Shown: positions 1-12,904, numbered from the stretch's first letter. The stretch is 64,000 nucleotides of DNA from Brasenia schreberi (GCA_036023115.1 JAYKKT010000061.1:15087001-15151000), one strand, 5' to 3'. Made by a program: numbers and translations. The notes: generated from the letters alone by a model not told the origin.

Positions 1-2165
1 TATAGATATAAATCACAAACGTGAAATAAGTGTGTAGGTGAAACAACCTAGCAAACCTTTTTATATGATTGATTGAAAATAAAAAATCTTGGATTTAATC
101 TATACTCATATTTGCGAATTCCATGAAATGATAACTATGGATAACAAAAGATATTTTATTATGTTTATTAATGATTGTAGTAAATATTGTTGTGTTTACT
201 TGCTTAAAAATCAAGATAAAACTTTAGAAAAAGTTTAAAATTTAAAAGAATGAGGATCAAACTCAAATAAAGGTACTTAAATTATTTAGGTTTGTTAGGA
301 AAGGCGAGTACACTTTAAATCTCTAAAAAAAATACTATCAAAATGTTAGTTTTGTACATTCAGTTATTGCTCCCAGAGTGATATGATTAATATTTTACTG
401 TAAAGTTTTAGGCTACCTACATATATGTAAGAAAAAGTTTTGAATATACCTTGTCATATTCTAAAGAAAGTTCTTTATAAATATAAATATAAGGAAAGTA
501 GTCCATTTGAAGTTTGAAAGAGTCAAAATATCAAATTCAAATATCTCAAAGTGTGAGTGTGTCTTGCAAAATTACTTATCTCTAAATACAATACAAAGAA
601 ATTTGAACCTAAAACTATGAATGTCGTATTTTTTGGCTATGCTGAAACTAGTTATGTGTATAGATTCTTAGTCATTAGATCTTATGTATCAAATATAGAT
701 GTCAATACGATTATAGAGTTTCATAATACTATATTTTTTGAGAATGTGTTTTTCATAAATACTAATATACCACAAAGTGCGTCTTTTAAAAGTTTTGTCC
801 TTACTACTAGTTCTATTGTCGAACATGTGAAAAGGATCACAAAAGTAAGAGTGATCCTATATATGCTATTTACAAATGAGAGGATTGTGAAAAATAATTG
901 AACTAAAGAGGAGTAAATGTTATAGGATATCTAAAGACTTTAAAAGTAACTTTATTACATTCAATGTTGATGATAATCATATCACTTTCTAGTAGGCTAT
1001 AACCTCACCGGAGGTTAAGTTTTGAAAGGAAGTCTTCAATGATAAGATTTAATCAATTCTATGGAATGAGACTTTTGAATTGGTTTATTTAAATCCTAGT
1101 TGTTCTAGTTATTCCGTATATGGAATAATCAATAAGTTTAAGGTCATACTAGTTGCCAAGGGGTACACACAAACGGAAGGAATAAACTATTTTGATACAT
1201 ATTCTCCTGTTTCTTGCATTACCACATTTTGAGTGCTTATAGTACTAAAATTTGTATGTGATCTCACAATGTATCAAATGGATGTAAAAATTATTTATGT
1301 ACATGGTGACATTTATGAGAAAATTTATATGGATCAACCAAGGGTTTTATGGTTTGTGAGAATGAATCCAAAGCATATAAACTTGTTAAATCCTTATATA
1401 GATTGAAACAAGCTCCTAAGCAATGATAAGAAAAGTTTTATTGTGTCATTATCTTTTGACTTTATTTCAAATGAATTTGATAAGTGTATCTATTATAAAT
1501 CTTTTAATGATGCATTTATAAGTTTATGCTTATATATAGATGATATCTTATATTAATAAGACAAAAGTATTCTTGTTTAGTAAATTTGAGATAAAAGATA
1601 TGGGTCTCGTTGATATAATTTTAGAGCTTAAAATCACAAGGTTTATTAATGGTATAGTAATCTCTTATTCTTATTATGTTGAGAAAATTTTAATTAAAGA
1701 GATTTGAATATAGAAAATATAGACATGTTAAGACTTCATATGATTCCTGAAAGGCTTTATATAAGAGTGAAAGTAGTATTACTATGTCTCAATTAAGGTA
1801 CTCCCAATTTATTGGATGTTTGATATATCTAATCAACTACACATGATCATATATTGTTTTTTTTTGTGTAAGTTTAGTAGATATACAAGTATCCTAATAT
1901 AACCCATTAGAAAGCTCTACACAAAGTATTTCAATATTTAAAGAAAATAAATTTTCTTGGGTTGTATTATAGGAACATCCTTTTATTATTAAAGGATATA
2001 GTGATACAAGCTAGATTGCCAAGAGATATAGAAGTAATGGAGTCTAATGATATGTGTTTCTCTTGGGTGGTGGTGTTGTCACTTGTAAATCTAAGAAATA
2101 AATTATATTGTCACATTCTACCTTTATGACAAAACTTTATGTCTTTGATGAAACTAGAATATCAG
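1..2165 (+). pseudogene. Ty1/copia pol remnant (copia D): integrase, RT and RNase H
   Basis: Broken Ty1/copia polyprotein running in from the left edge. Integrase-type residues (start of the catalytic core, NDCSKY) fall near 95-235. The integrase C-terminal motif FGYAETSYVYRFLV lies in an open stretch at 557-901. RT motifs ([20 protein letters not shown], then YQMDVK) lie near 1135-1300. RNase H-like text (EGYSD-type, then YVFLLGGGVVTCKS) lies near 1980-2110. Many stops and frameshifts separate these blocks, so nothing is translatable. Residues 1-235 match the copia fragment at 14439-14655, and 1430-1740 matches 45829-46197, so copia C further right belongs to the same family. The element's own 3' LTR follows at 3028. 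Confidence 0.85.
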
Positions 2166-3027
2166 TACTCTTAAAGAAGTTAATTCTTGTAATTTCAAAT
2201 GAAAGTAATTCTTGTATTATAGGAACATCCTTTTATTCTTGAAGGATATAGTATTAGCATGAGTACCATTGTTAAAATTAAAAGTTTGGAGTATAATAAA
2301 ATATAAAGGAAACACATCCAAGTCAGCTTAAGCCTATAAGAGCATTTAAATTTGATAGGTTTAGGATGGTAGATTTTGTTGGATAGAAAGATAATACAGA
2401 CAATATGCTCATTCACGGTCTACCATTAGTTATAATGGAAAATCTTGGTTGAGGATGAGACTCAAACCTATGAGTTATTTATAATTAGTGACAACCCAAC
2501 CTAACTAACTGGAGATCTTATAAGATAGGTTAAATGTGGTAATAAGAAGTTAGGTAGATAGAATAGCATTTAATAATAAAAGTAATACTTTGAGTAGTTA
2601 TGTGTCTGTCTCTTGTAAGCAAAAAGTGTCATGACTACAACTTGGTAAGAGATTTTTTTATGAATGAGAGAGATCAAGTCTTAGGATAGGATGCTAGTAG
2701 TACATCCTTGAAATCCCAAGTAAGTGATTGATATTATTAGGATGTAATAGGAGAATTATGTTTTCCTCTAAAATCAATCATGATATATGATATGAATGCA
2801 TTACTATTAATGCATCAACCTTAAAGATAATTATCATCTCCTTTATTATGTTGTTATCAATACACCTTTACCCTCAAGGTTTAGGTTTAAGATATATGTT
2901 CACCTAGTTTCTATAAGGATAATATTGAATAACTTAGATAACAGTTTAAACTAAAAGATACGATTACTAAAAGCATAATATGATGGTTAATTTGGTAGAA
3001 CACTTCACACTTTGGACTTTGTGAGAT
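2166..3027 (+). other. Copia D 3' non-coding region
   Basis: AT-rich sequence between RNase H and the 3' LTR. The stretch 2740-3027 matches 46430-46707 of copia C (shared blocks around AATCAATCATGATA and CAAGGTTTAGGTT), so it is element sequence and not host DNA. A ~45-bp piece at 2213-2257 repeats 1961-2005 of the same element. C lacks most of 2000-2740, so it carries an ~0.75-kb deletion relative to D. No gene seen. Confidence 0.65.
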
Positions 3028-3827
3028 TGTTGACTTAATGATTAACTAATATTGGTTGGGTTAATTAAGCTCATGTGACATTAATTGCATTTAGTTAATA
3101 TTAAGTATCTTAAATGCTTATTTGATAAATCTTTGATTAAGGTGAAAGTCTAAAGTGTGAAGATCACATGTACTGGGACTTGTGCATGTGAATACCATTG
3201 GGGATTCTTTAGTATCAAATTGATGGTTGAAAGAATCTCATATGTGCTTTTAAGTAGATGATAACTCATGAATCTTAGTTTGAAAGAGCTTGGAAAGGAC
3301 ATGAAAGACTACATATGCATTGTATGAGGCTTAGGTTTGAGAATTGACTTCGGTCTTTGATATTCTTTTTACTCAAAAGAATTTTGATCTAATGACCAAA
3401 TAAATTCCTTCACAAAGAGACATGGGATGGACCCGAGAAGGTGCGATTGTTGGAGAGATTCTTAGATCCATTGGATAAAACATGATTAGGGATCCCCTAA
3501 TCAACATAGATCTTCACACATACTCTTCTTTGCCTGCCTCTACGTTTTGTTGTCTGTGTTTGCTCTTTGTTTCAACTTAGGTGGTTGAGTCGTGGTTGTA
3601 GGTAGCTTGAGTCTAAGTAGGTACCTGTGCGTACCTGATAGTCGAACGGTAATTTCTCTAAGTCCGTGAAGGTGACTCGATAAGATAAGCTCATTATTGA
3701 TTTTTATTTTGCTTTGCTTGCTTCATAAATTGTTTGGTTATTGATTTTCATGGATGTGTGGCTTTTGTAGATATTGACATGTTTATGTTCGTTGCTATGC
3801 ATGTAACCCTGCTATTTGCTTCAAACA
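3028..3827 (+). repeat. 3' LTR of copia D
   Basis: About 800 bp starting TGTTGACTTAATG and ending near CAAACA. It aligns in order with 11719-12904 and with 46708-46818 plus 50038-50735: shared blocks are TTAATTAA-rich start, a 'gtgaag..cacatg' block, a 'ctcatgaatcttag' block and the AGTCCGTGAAGGTGACTC block at 3660-3676. It is clearly more diverged than those two are from each other, so this element is older or from another subfamily. The downstream target duplication cannot be checked because the 5' end is outside the window. Confidence 0.7.
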
Positions 3828-5676
3828 TGGGGTGATCTCAATTCGTGCATGATTGAATCCTCTCACGCCCTCAAAGCAAATCTTCTCTAAAGGTGTAAAC
3901 AAGTCTTTTTTGTTGGGTCCGTACTTCCAAGCCATGTTACTTGATAGTTCAACTAAGGGTATGTTTTGATAATTTTATGACTGATTCGAGTTCTCGTCTT
4001 CAACCTTAGACTAGCAATAGACTCGTCCTTCCGTGTCTGGAATTCTTAAAGTTTATGGCATCGATTTCATCGATTCTGCATTTTGTACCCGTGAGAGGAT
4101 CAGAGAACCTGTGGAGGTGGCAAACAGATACTTTCTCAAATCCATTCCAATCCAAAATCACCCTCAAAATCCTCTAGGTTTCGGTGTTACCAAACTATAT
4201 CTTGGTGGATTCAAATATTAGCAAAATTATGTGCTTTCCTTTTTGTTTTTGCACTATGGGGAGACCGAAGACGGATGGAATCGAGCTCATGACCAACAAC
4301 TATTGCTTGTAGTGCTCAAAATCACGTGGTTTTTTGCCTCATTGAGCAAGCAGTATCTGCCTAGGTAGGTTCTCGTTTGCTGAAAAACAAAAAGCAAGCC
4401 TCAGCCGTGGGCTCAATGACGTCCACTACCTTTCCTTCATTGTCCTCCTCCTCATGTCTTTCTTAGAAGGAAAGATATACTCTTTGCGTCGAGAATCCTT
4501 AATGTCAAGGATTCTGACTTCTTATATAATATTCGGCAGAGCCAGCAGCCTTCAAATATGGCTACAGCTAGGAACTTACCAGAAATCACCATTTGGCAGA
4601 AGTTGCCAAAGAGAGAGAGAGAGAGAGGTGCAAGTCATGTGTGTGGAAGATGGAGGACCTCCTGCAGACAAAGGTGCAAGAAGTTGCAGTGACGCATGTT
4701 TGAGGCGACTGGAGTGGGTAAAGTGTAGCTGCAACAGGTTAAAAAAAGATGAATAAAACAATAATGCAAGAACCAATAAAAAAGATCGAATAAAATAAAT
4801 TTTCTTCTCTATAGCGTGCGTGTAAGAGTATCTGGTAAAGCGCCATTGCCCTCTGGTTAGGGAATCCACTCAAAAGAACCTTTTATCTTCAAGTGCCATA
4901 TTTTAACTCTGAACCTGCATATCCGATGAAGGTCTGACAAGCTTCTGCTTGCCAATAAAGTACAGTTATGTTGTTAGACATTTAAATAATTCATTATTTA
5001 GAGCCCTAAAGTTAGATAAAGTCTTGGCTAGTGAGCAAAATAAAACCAGGTTAGAGAAAAAGATGGTGCCCAATCACTAATCGGGAAGGCAGACCCAAAG
5101 CCAACAAAGTCTAAAGCTGCAACAATTCTCTGTTCTCCTCATAAAACAGCCAATTGCAGCAGGCCACATCTTTCATCGTGCTTTTCTTCTTTTCTTCGTT
5201 TTATCCAACTTGGACTTGTAAAGTACCTACTAGGAGATCACGTCTAACCTTGCGCTATTCCGGTAAGAAGACACAGTGGGTGCAATTTAGCCGGACTGGG
5301 CAAATTAAGGTTTTTCTGGGACAAACCGGGCTCATCAGGTAAATACAGCTCTGCGTGCTCTCCAAACAGTATCAGCTTTCTTCATATCCAGCTCACTTTG
5401 CATCTAAATTTTGACAATCTACTTTTCTGTGAACTAGTGAGCCTTTTTGGTTTTACAAAGAGGACTCGGTTAAAAATCAAAGAATCTACTTGGGGCCTAT
5501 TGCATCGTGGAACTTTTGAGTAGAACGGCATCTATGGTATCAAAATAATGAGGAACCCATTTTACCAAAAAAATAATTGGTTCAAAGGAGCCGTAAATTT
5601 AAACGACAGAACTTTGTGTCGGTTTCCAGAGTTCCAGTTTCAAGTTCCCTGTAAGTTCAACCACAAGAAGTTCGTT
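3828..5676. other. Intergenic, no feature recognised
   Basis: No convincing coding, RNA or transposon signature on either strand. A short (GA)n run lies at 4610-4627. Open frames of 60-100 codons here (for example 4454-4756) have no recognisable motif and overlap frames on the other strand. Confidence 0.5.
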
Positions 5677-6058
5677 AAGGGCATGTCTGATCCTCATACT
5701 AAATTTGCAGGCTTAGACCTACTTGTAATCATGATCCTCATACTAAAATTGAAGGCTTAAACCTACTAAACCTACTTGTAATCATGGTTCTGCGTTTAAT
5801 TGGAGAATGGATCTGATACTTGGATTTTTGTGCAAACTGGGGTAACAACTTGAGAGGAGGAGGCACTTCAGATTTTGTGTGAAGCTCATGATTCCAGTTT
5901 CTCTCTTGGTTTCAACAATTTTTACTCAAATTGAGACTATGAAAACTTAGTTCCACGCCATTGATAGAATTCACATTTGATATACAGCATAACTTGGAAC
6001 TGCGAGTACCAAAACTTAAGGTTCAGTCCACTTAGAACCACCGATCAAACACACCCTG
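5677..6058. mobile_element. Possible hAT-like MITE
   Basis: About 380 bp with inward-facing ends: AGGGCATGTCTGATC at the left and the reverse complement of AGGGTGTGTTTGATC at the right (12 of 15 match). The AGGG..TGTTTG-type ends resemble many non-autonomous plant TIR elements. Flanking 8-mers AAGTTCGT and AAGTTCCA agree at 6 of 8 positions, which would fit an old hAT duplication if the left end starts one base earlier. Inside the left end is a 44-bp direct tandem duplication (5689-5776). No coding capacity. Weak call. Confidence 0.3.
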
Positions 6059-9049
6059 AAGTTCCATGATGCAAAACAGGACCTCAAGGACAACCGCAGA
6101 GGGGGGCATCCACTTCGGATGCGCCCGCTGGCTTGCTTATGGCCCCTACAAGGGAATTCACATAATTGGCACAATTTCAAGCCAAGACACGCCCTCAAGA
6201 TCACCTTAAATTTGTTTATGTCAGACTAACTACCGATTCTCTTTACAGTATAACTTGGATCATCCCGGAAGTGATGCACCCAGCATTTGTCTCTGGGTGC
6301 AAATGTTTTCCCTGCCACATAAATGTATACTTGGTGCCCACTAACACGTTATATTGTTTTATTTTTTCTACTATTTAAATGTTGCTTCAAAATTTAGAGC
6401 ATGCTTGTGGCTCTCATGGCTGACGAAACAATAACATGTGTTCAAGAACTTAGTGACAAGTCCTGCTACCTCCAATTCATACTCTTATAAACCATACAAA
6501 CATTATCAACACGATAAAGTAATCGATAGAATTGGCATATGCAACTCACTATTAGGAAAACCAATAGTTCCGTCTGTTCAAAGGAGCGTCTTCTTCTTCT
6601 CGGGGCTAGTCCTCCTTCCTGAGCTGACTGGCGATGCTTCCGGCGGACTCAGGTGATTCCGGCATGGTGAAGGTGGTGATTCAGACGGTAAATATTTTTC
6701 CAACTGTTGTACATTGTCGATTGTAGTGAGTTAACAGTAGACATAAGCAATACACCATGACCCAATTAGCTTTCCGACATTCTGAAAACCAGGACACTTT
6801 GTTAATGTTAGGGCATGAACTTTCGTTTACATCAGTACTAATGTCTGTCATAATAAACATTTTGATCGGAAAGTGCGATCACTGAGGTGCTTGTTTTGAG
6901 GCCTTGGGATTGAGTGCATCCAACTTATCATAAAAAATCATTTAGTATTCTAGCAAAAGTATGCTTCGGAAGTTAACAGGTTTAACTCCATAGAATATAT
7001 CAGGGATGTCATTGTAAAACATGTAACAACATCATCAAACTAGTTCTCATGTAGAAATTGTATGTATTCGTCTGAGTCTGTGACATGGCTTCAAATCAAT
7101 CAATGCCAAGAATTTCTTGAGCTCCGTGCAATACTTACATCACAAATTAAGAACCCACTTCATGAGAGAATCCATTGCACGCCGTGCGAAAGAACGTCTA
7201 ACTATCTACTCTATCATACTGTTCTTACATGCCATCTTTCTGATACAGTTTAGATCGATGCCTTTCTCTTTGTCTCAGGTTGATACATCTTCTCAATTGG
7301 TATAATACACATTTCAATTGGATTCTGTTCGTTATTCCCCAAATTAAAGATATGAAAGAAAGCCTTTTGCGGCCTACTCAGCAAGACCATGAGAGAAAGA
7401 GAAAATATTTTGCAGCAAAACTCACGAAAGAGACCTCCCCTGAGGCTAAGGCTAACCAATGAATACGACTTTAGACCGCAAGCCGCCACCAAACGCCGCA
7501 GAAGTTGTTGCACTGCACACAGTTCATGAACTTGATCATTGCATGCCTATGTTATCTTATTTCTCATGTGTTTTCCCATCGGTGATTACAAATAATTCAA
7601 GGTGCAAACAGATTATTTTAATAATTTAGTTAAAAAAAATTAGAACTATATGATCTAACAGAGTGGTTAGGTCACACCATCATCGCTAAGATTCCTTGAT
7701 TCCATGTTGGTTATATTCAACTTGCCTATAAAAAACAAAAAGAGAAATTTCACTAAAGTTTGACTTCAATATATATATATATAAAGTGTGTGTATGAGAG
7801 TGAGAGTTTAATACTTAATCAAGCTCAAACTTCAATTTTGGTGCCTTCCACTGCTTTAACCACTAACTAGCATCTTCCTCCACCACCCTTTTATCACTGA
7901 CTACTAATACTGTAATTGACCAAAACTACTGCCATCATCACCAGAAACAACCAATAAAACTATAAAATTATTGATATATTAAAGTATGGTTTTGATGGTC
8001 ATGATGATGGTTTTGACCTACGACAATATTGATTCGAAAATTTTGAAAGACGGTGGAGGACGACTGTTGGTCATTACAAAATAACAGTGCAAGTGTGGCA
8101 CTCATGAACAGGTTATACACCAGTTAAGCTTTGTATAGGATTTATTTATGGTGGTTCTCGAACAATTACTGACCAGCTTTTCTCCTATCGCATTGCATCC
8201 TAATAACACTCCGATCACATTCCAATCAGCAGCCTCTCAATTATACCTAACATAGAAGCGAATCACAGTTGCTGATTTTGGTTGTATTGGGTGGTTGAAG
8301 TGACAGAAGGCCACGAAACAGAGGTTTGAGCATGATGGAGCACTAAGCAGGGATCACATCCTCTATCTATCTATAAAAAGACACGCAGACACACATATAT
8401 TTTGTCTGCAAAAGAACTCTTCGCTCTTTATCCTTTGGATATTATAGTAAGTACGTCTCTTGGGTACTGCATCAATAATATGATCGCTATAAAAAGCAGT
8501 AGTATGAAGTGATTAGGAGCTTATCCACTGCGAACCAATGTCAGCATCTTTTCCAGATCTAGTTAAATAAATGTAAAACGCACAACCGTCAAATTAAATG
8601 TGTCAAAGACTAGCATATGAAACAATCAAATTAAGACACAAAGATATGCATTTAGATAAAGAATATTATTTCGGTTCCACTTGCGATTTCCTGGCAAAGA
8701 AAAAAGGTGAGATCAGGACACCTGTTTTTGAACCAAACCTGCAATGACCCAACTCCGTACAGTAAGTACAAAATGATAAAATTTCAGGCCTCTTCAATTG
8801 CTGGCTTTCCAACAATTTTCTGACAAGAAAAAAATCCGCTTGGACAAGCTCATCATCTTTTACGAAAGCGGCTTGTAAAAGACAGTCACTTTCTTTTTGG
8901 CACGAATGCACTCTTCCACTCAAAAGAAAAGCCAACTTACCTTTCTAATATGAGATTGAAGAGTGAAATTAATTGTTTCAAGGTACAGGCGTTTTCAAGA
9001 ATGCCTTTATATTCAAATTGCTATGATTATTTAATTGATATAATTAGAT
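6059..9049. other. Intergenic, no feature recognised
   Basis: AT-rich sequence without a recognisable gene on either strand. A short (AT)n run sits at 7769-7783. Short open frames such as 7250-7513 (-) and 8666-8935 (-) carry no identifiable domain. Confidence 0.5.
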
Positions 9050-9490
9050 ATGTCTGGTTTCGGATTGCCTGGAACTTAGAACCGGATGGTTTCAGATCCA
9101 GTTTTTTAACCACCGGTTTTGGGGTGGTTTTGGTTTTAGATTCAGAACCATTCCAAAACCAGTTTAAGTATAAAATTTTAAAAGAAAACCATGGTTTGAC
9201 AACAATGAGAGTGGATCTCTCAACCTAACTCGATGATAGGTTGTTTTCTATATTTGAGCCAGAACTCAATTTGTTGTCTTACATGGTAAAAAAAATATGT
9301 TATTTAACGAGAGCTGATTTGAAACTGTGAGTTCCAGTTCCAGGCCAGTTTCAAAAAAACAAGAACTGTAACCGAACTGCTCCCCCTTGGTTCTTGATCC
9401 GGTTTAGCCGGTTCCAATTATCGGCAGTTTCCACAGCCAGTTCGGTTTTGGTTCAAACTGCCGAACCAATTCCGAACTGGGTATGTCTAG
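9050..9490. repeat. GGTTC/GAACC motif-dense stretch
   Basis: The short words GGTTC, GAACC, GAACTG and CAGTT and their close variants recur on both strands through this stretch (for example GAACCGGATGG at ~9080 and CGGTTTAGCCGGTTCC at ~9402). The density makes the region self-complementary. It may be a non-autonomous repeat, but clean terminal repeats and target duplications were not found. Confidence 0.35.
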
Positions 9491-10306
9491 ACATAATAAT
9501 GATATACGAGTGTGTGTAAAAGAAAGATATTTCACACCATATTCAAAGACGCTTGAGATTCACCTTTTCAACTTCAAATGAAGCATAAGGGCATTTTCTT
9601 ATTATAAAATTTCAATGCAATTTGAGTTGCAAAAGAATGGATCTAGAATGAAGTTTTTGTAAAAAGAGTTAGTCTAGGACCTACACAAAAAACGGTTAAT
9701 ATGAATCGAATATTCGAAGAGACAAGCATGGTGAATATTTTTAAAAGCAAGAGAGGCCACGGTTAGTCAAATCCATTCATTTTCTTATAAAAGGACTCAT
9801 TTAACAACAAGGTTCTGATCAATTGTTCACTATTTGAATCCAAACCTACAGATCAAATACATTAGATTAATCCAAATACAATTATTTTGGTTACATATAA
9901 CATGAGCCTTTTGGGTTGGGTCCAGTATTGGAATCTGCCACTCAGCAGCCCCTTATGCAGTAGGCAACTGGATTCTGCTACTGCTAACCCCAAATTGAAT
10001 GTGTCGTGTTTCGAGATCACTAATCATAGAGGCTTGCATTTTACCCGAGTTGGCCCAAAACTTAAGGGGCATTTTGACATTAGCGGTAAGGTGAAGACAT
10101 TTTCTGTACAAAAGGATATTAACTGGGTGTCCTAGAAAAATATCCAGAAAGAACCAAAGAAACTTAAGAACCCTAAAGAAATATAGCGCCGCCACATGAG
10201 TTTTAGCATGAAGTGACTGCCAGTCAATTGGGCACGAGCTTGTTGAAGCAACCATCTGTCAGCCTCGCCTCCGACCCCACAACCACATCATCCCGGCCAT
10301 ACCGTG

Positions 10307-10311
<5 letters not shown>

Positions 10312-10400
<89 letters not shown>
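10312..10400. repeat. Compound microsatellite (CT)n(AT)n
   Basis: About 19 CT units (10312-10350) pass directly into about 25 AT units (10351-10400). Frames that appear open across it code only for Ser-Leu or Ile-Tyr runs and are artefacts. Confidence 0.95.
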
Positions 10401-10404
<4 letters not shown>

Positions 10405-11041
10405 AGAGATATGAAGTGATTGGATCTTCTACTACGGTTGTTCACGAGACTCACATTTGATTATGAGTATAAAGATAATAATATTGTTTTTCATATTTTT
10501 TAAATTCTTAATATTTTTTCAGTCATATTGGTGGTAATGAACAACAATGAGTGGACATATGTTATACATAAGCAGGATCCGATTTACATATATATATATA
10601 TAAAGAGCATAATCTACATGAACTCAAAGACTTTTATCATTTGATTGGTATCATCTATAATAGAAATTTGAATTTAAAAAATATTTAATATACCATGTTT
10701 GTTAAATTGTACATAAAAAGTACACATCAATCGAACGGTGAAGAATTTTGAGTGTGAATTTGTGCATGAATGAGTGTCTTTATATACTAATTTTCCTCCT
10801 TTTATCTCATTCTCTATCTCTGCATAGGTGTGTACACGTATTTGTGTTGTAATAATTTACTTAAGGATATCAACCGTTTGATGAGTAATTGAGATTCACA
10901 TTTCAAAAATAAAAAAATATCAAGTGCAATAAATGCAGATAAAAAAACGTATCAACATACTTTTTCATTTTAAAATTTGAATTTGAACCGACGATATCAT
11001 CGATTAAGCATTAGTAATGTGCATAATTGTACTAATTGTTT

Positions 11042-11084
<43 letters not shown>
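11042..11084. repeat. Compound microsatellite (TC)n(TA)n
   Basis: About 6 TC units followed by about 15 TA units: the same CT-to-AT architecture as the locus at 10312, 0.7 kb away, but shorter. Confidence 0.9.
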
Positions 11085-11087
<3 letters not shown>

Positions 11088-11201
11088 TGTATGTGTATGT
11101 GCCCATTTGTGCTTGTCACATTGCTCGTTTTGATTTAATAATCCTGTCTCCCTTTCACTATAAAATCTGACCTCACCCATTTGAGCCATCTCCTTTATCA
11201 T

Positions 11202-11395
11202 ATCCGCCGTCGTTTGAGAACTCTTGTACTACGACATAAATATTACAGTAAACATTAAATTGTGAAGCAACTGGCACTAAGATACCTTCAACTTGAACAT
11301 CCGCCGTCGTTTGAGAACTCTTGTACTACGACATAAATATTACAGTAAACATTAAATTGTGAAGCAACTGGCGTTAAGATACCTTCAACTTGAAC
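11202..11395. repeat. 97-bp tandem duplication
   Basis: Two adjacent 97-bp copies (11202-11298 and 11299-11395) starting ATCCGCCGTCGTTTG and ending ACTTGAAC. I see only two differences, at the GGCACTAAG/GGCGTTAAG site, so the duplication is recent compared with surrounding sequence. Confidence 0.9.
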
Positions 11396-11718
11396 ATGGT
11401 TCATTATTTATGTGTAGAGTCACTTTATGTGGCGTGCAATTCCAATCGTTTAAAGAAGCACGACGTGCACCCAGAGAGTCAGCTCAATGGGAGGGCGCTC
11501 TTTCACTGTTGCCACTGGTGGGGAGTTCGACCTCCTGAGAGTGCAAGCGTGAGTGTGTTAATTGTGTTTATAACGAGTCATAAGAGAAAAGAAAGGAATA
11601 GACTGGATCGCAGTTTGTGCAATTGTGTTTGCCACTAAATAACTAGTAACATTCAGGTTGTTAATCTTCAGCCGAACAGCCTCAATTGGAGGTGACATAA
11701 GGAAGGGTATAGGGTTTT

Positions 11719-12904
11719 TGTTAGAATTAATGCAACTTAATTGTTTGGTTAATTAAATTCATGAATATTAATTATATTTAGTTCTTGACAAATAATCCTA
11801 TATATTCATGTAATACATCTTTGATATATATATATATATATATATATATGAAAGTTTTAAAGTGTAAAAGTCACATATGAGGAATTTGTGCATGTGAAAA
11901 GCAAGAGACAAAGTTTAGTCTCATATTGAAGGATGAAACAAACCCACGCATCCTTTTATATAGTTGGTAGCTCATGAGCTTAACTTTAAAGAGCTTAGGG
12001 AGGACATGCTAAACCACATATGCGTTTGCACCAGGTTTGCGTTTGAGAATTATCTCGGGCATCCTTTTGCACGAATTTTTTTTTATTTAACGGTTAAATG
12101 AATGGTTACGGATCGAAGAGGTGCATTAGTTAGATTGAATCCAAGACTTGTGTTCCACCATATTTTCTATAAAAAAGGATTACGGTCTTCAGTGTATCTT
12201 TTTGCACAAAAAAAAATTGATTTAACAATCAAATAGATCCTATAGGGAATGATTATGGGACAAAGAAGTGTGTCAGTCACATCGAATTCAAGATCCATGA
12301 TTCATAATGTTTTTTATAAAGAGATTACGATCTTTAGTCTATCTTTTTGCACGAAAAAGTTTTGAACTAAGAGTTAAATGGATCCTATACGGGAACAGTT
12401 ATGGGACAAAGAGGTGTGTCGGTTGGATCGAATCGAGGATCGGTGATATTCTATGTTTTCTATAAAAAAGGAGTAGGGGCTCTCTAATCCGCACTTAACA
12501 GTGCGACACACTGTCTCTTCTCATCTTTGCTATTTATTTTTCTCTCTGCCTGTTCTGCTTCCTGTAGTTTGTGATTACTCACTGTTTGCTTCCCTTCCTC
12601 TCCAACAAAGGCGATTAAGATGTGGTCGAGTTTGGTTTGAGTCAGGTACATACACTTACCATATGCATTTTATCTTGGGAGAATAGCGTAGGTATTTGTA
12701 TGTACGCAATAGCAGGACACTGATTTCTTTAAGACAAATTTGTAAGGGCGATTCACATAAATAAGTAGGATACTTCTAATTCATGTTTACTTTTTATGTA
12801 GGCTTTGATTATGGGTTTTGATGGGTTTGTGGCTTTTCTTGATTGAGGCATGTTTATTATTGTATATTTGTTTCATGCATGTAATCATATAATTCTTTCC
12901 AACA
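11719..12904 (+). repeat. 5' LTR of copia C
   Basis: Starts TGTTAGAATTAATGC and ends TTCCAACA. The matching 3' LTR is 46708-46818 plus 50038-50735, which has the same start and end. This copy is ~1186 bp against ~809 bp for the 3' copy, largely because of a three-fold tandem repeat at 12061-12480. A gag remnant in the same orientation follows. The base before the LTR (GTTTT) and after the 3' LTR (ATTCA) do not give a target duplication. Confidence 0.75.
12061..12480. repeat. Three ~140-bp tandem units inside the copia C 5' LTR
   Basis: Units begin at about 12061, 12196 and 12341, each with ATC(T)TTTTGCAC, then a TTAA(C/G)..TTAAATGGATCC-type block, then TATAAAAA. The corresponding position in the 3' LTR (50270-50375) and in copia D (~3365-3440) has one unit. 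The units have diverged from each other, so the expansion is not very recent. Confidence 0.7.

Larger units (their letters stand above)
9491..11718. other. Intergenic with simple repeats, no gene recognised
   Basis: Nothing coding is supported. The stretch contains two compound CT/AT microsatellites and a 97-bp tandem duplication, listed separately, and ends at the 5' LTR of copia C. Confidence 0.5.

Noticed and set aside
4454..4756. 100-codon open frame
   Set aside because: Contains a (GA)n run, no motif, and is overlapped by an equally long frame on the opposite strand.
7640..7720. tRNA-derived SINE with A- and B-box-like words (GTGGTTAGG, GATTCC)
   Set aside because: The boxes are poor and no defined ends or second copy were found.
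10213..10454. Open frames on both strands over the microsatellite
   Set aside because: Open only because CT and AT repeats lack stops.
11714..11718. Target duplication for copia C
   Set aside because: GTTTT before the 5' LTR does not match ATTCA after the 3' LTR at 50736.
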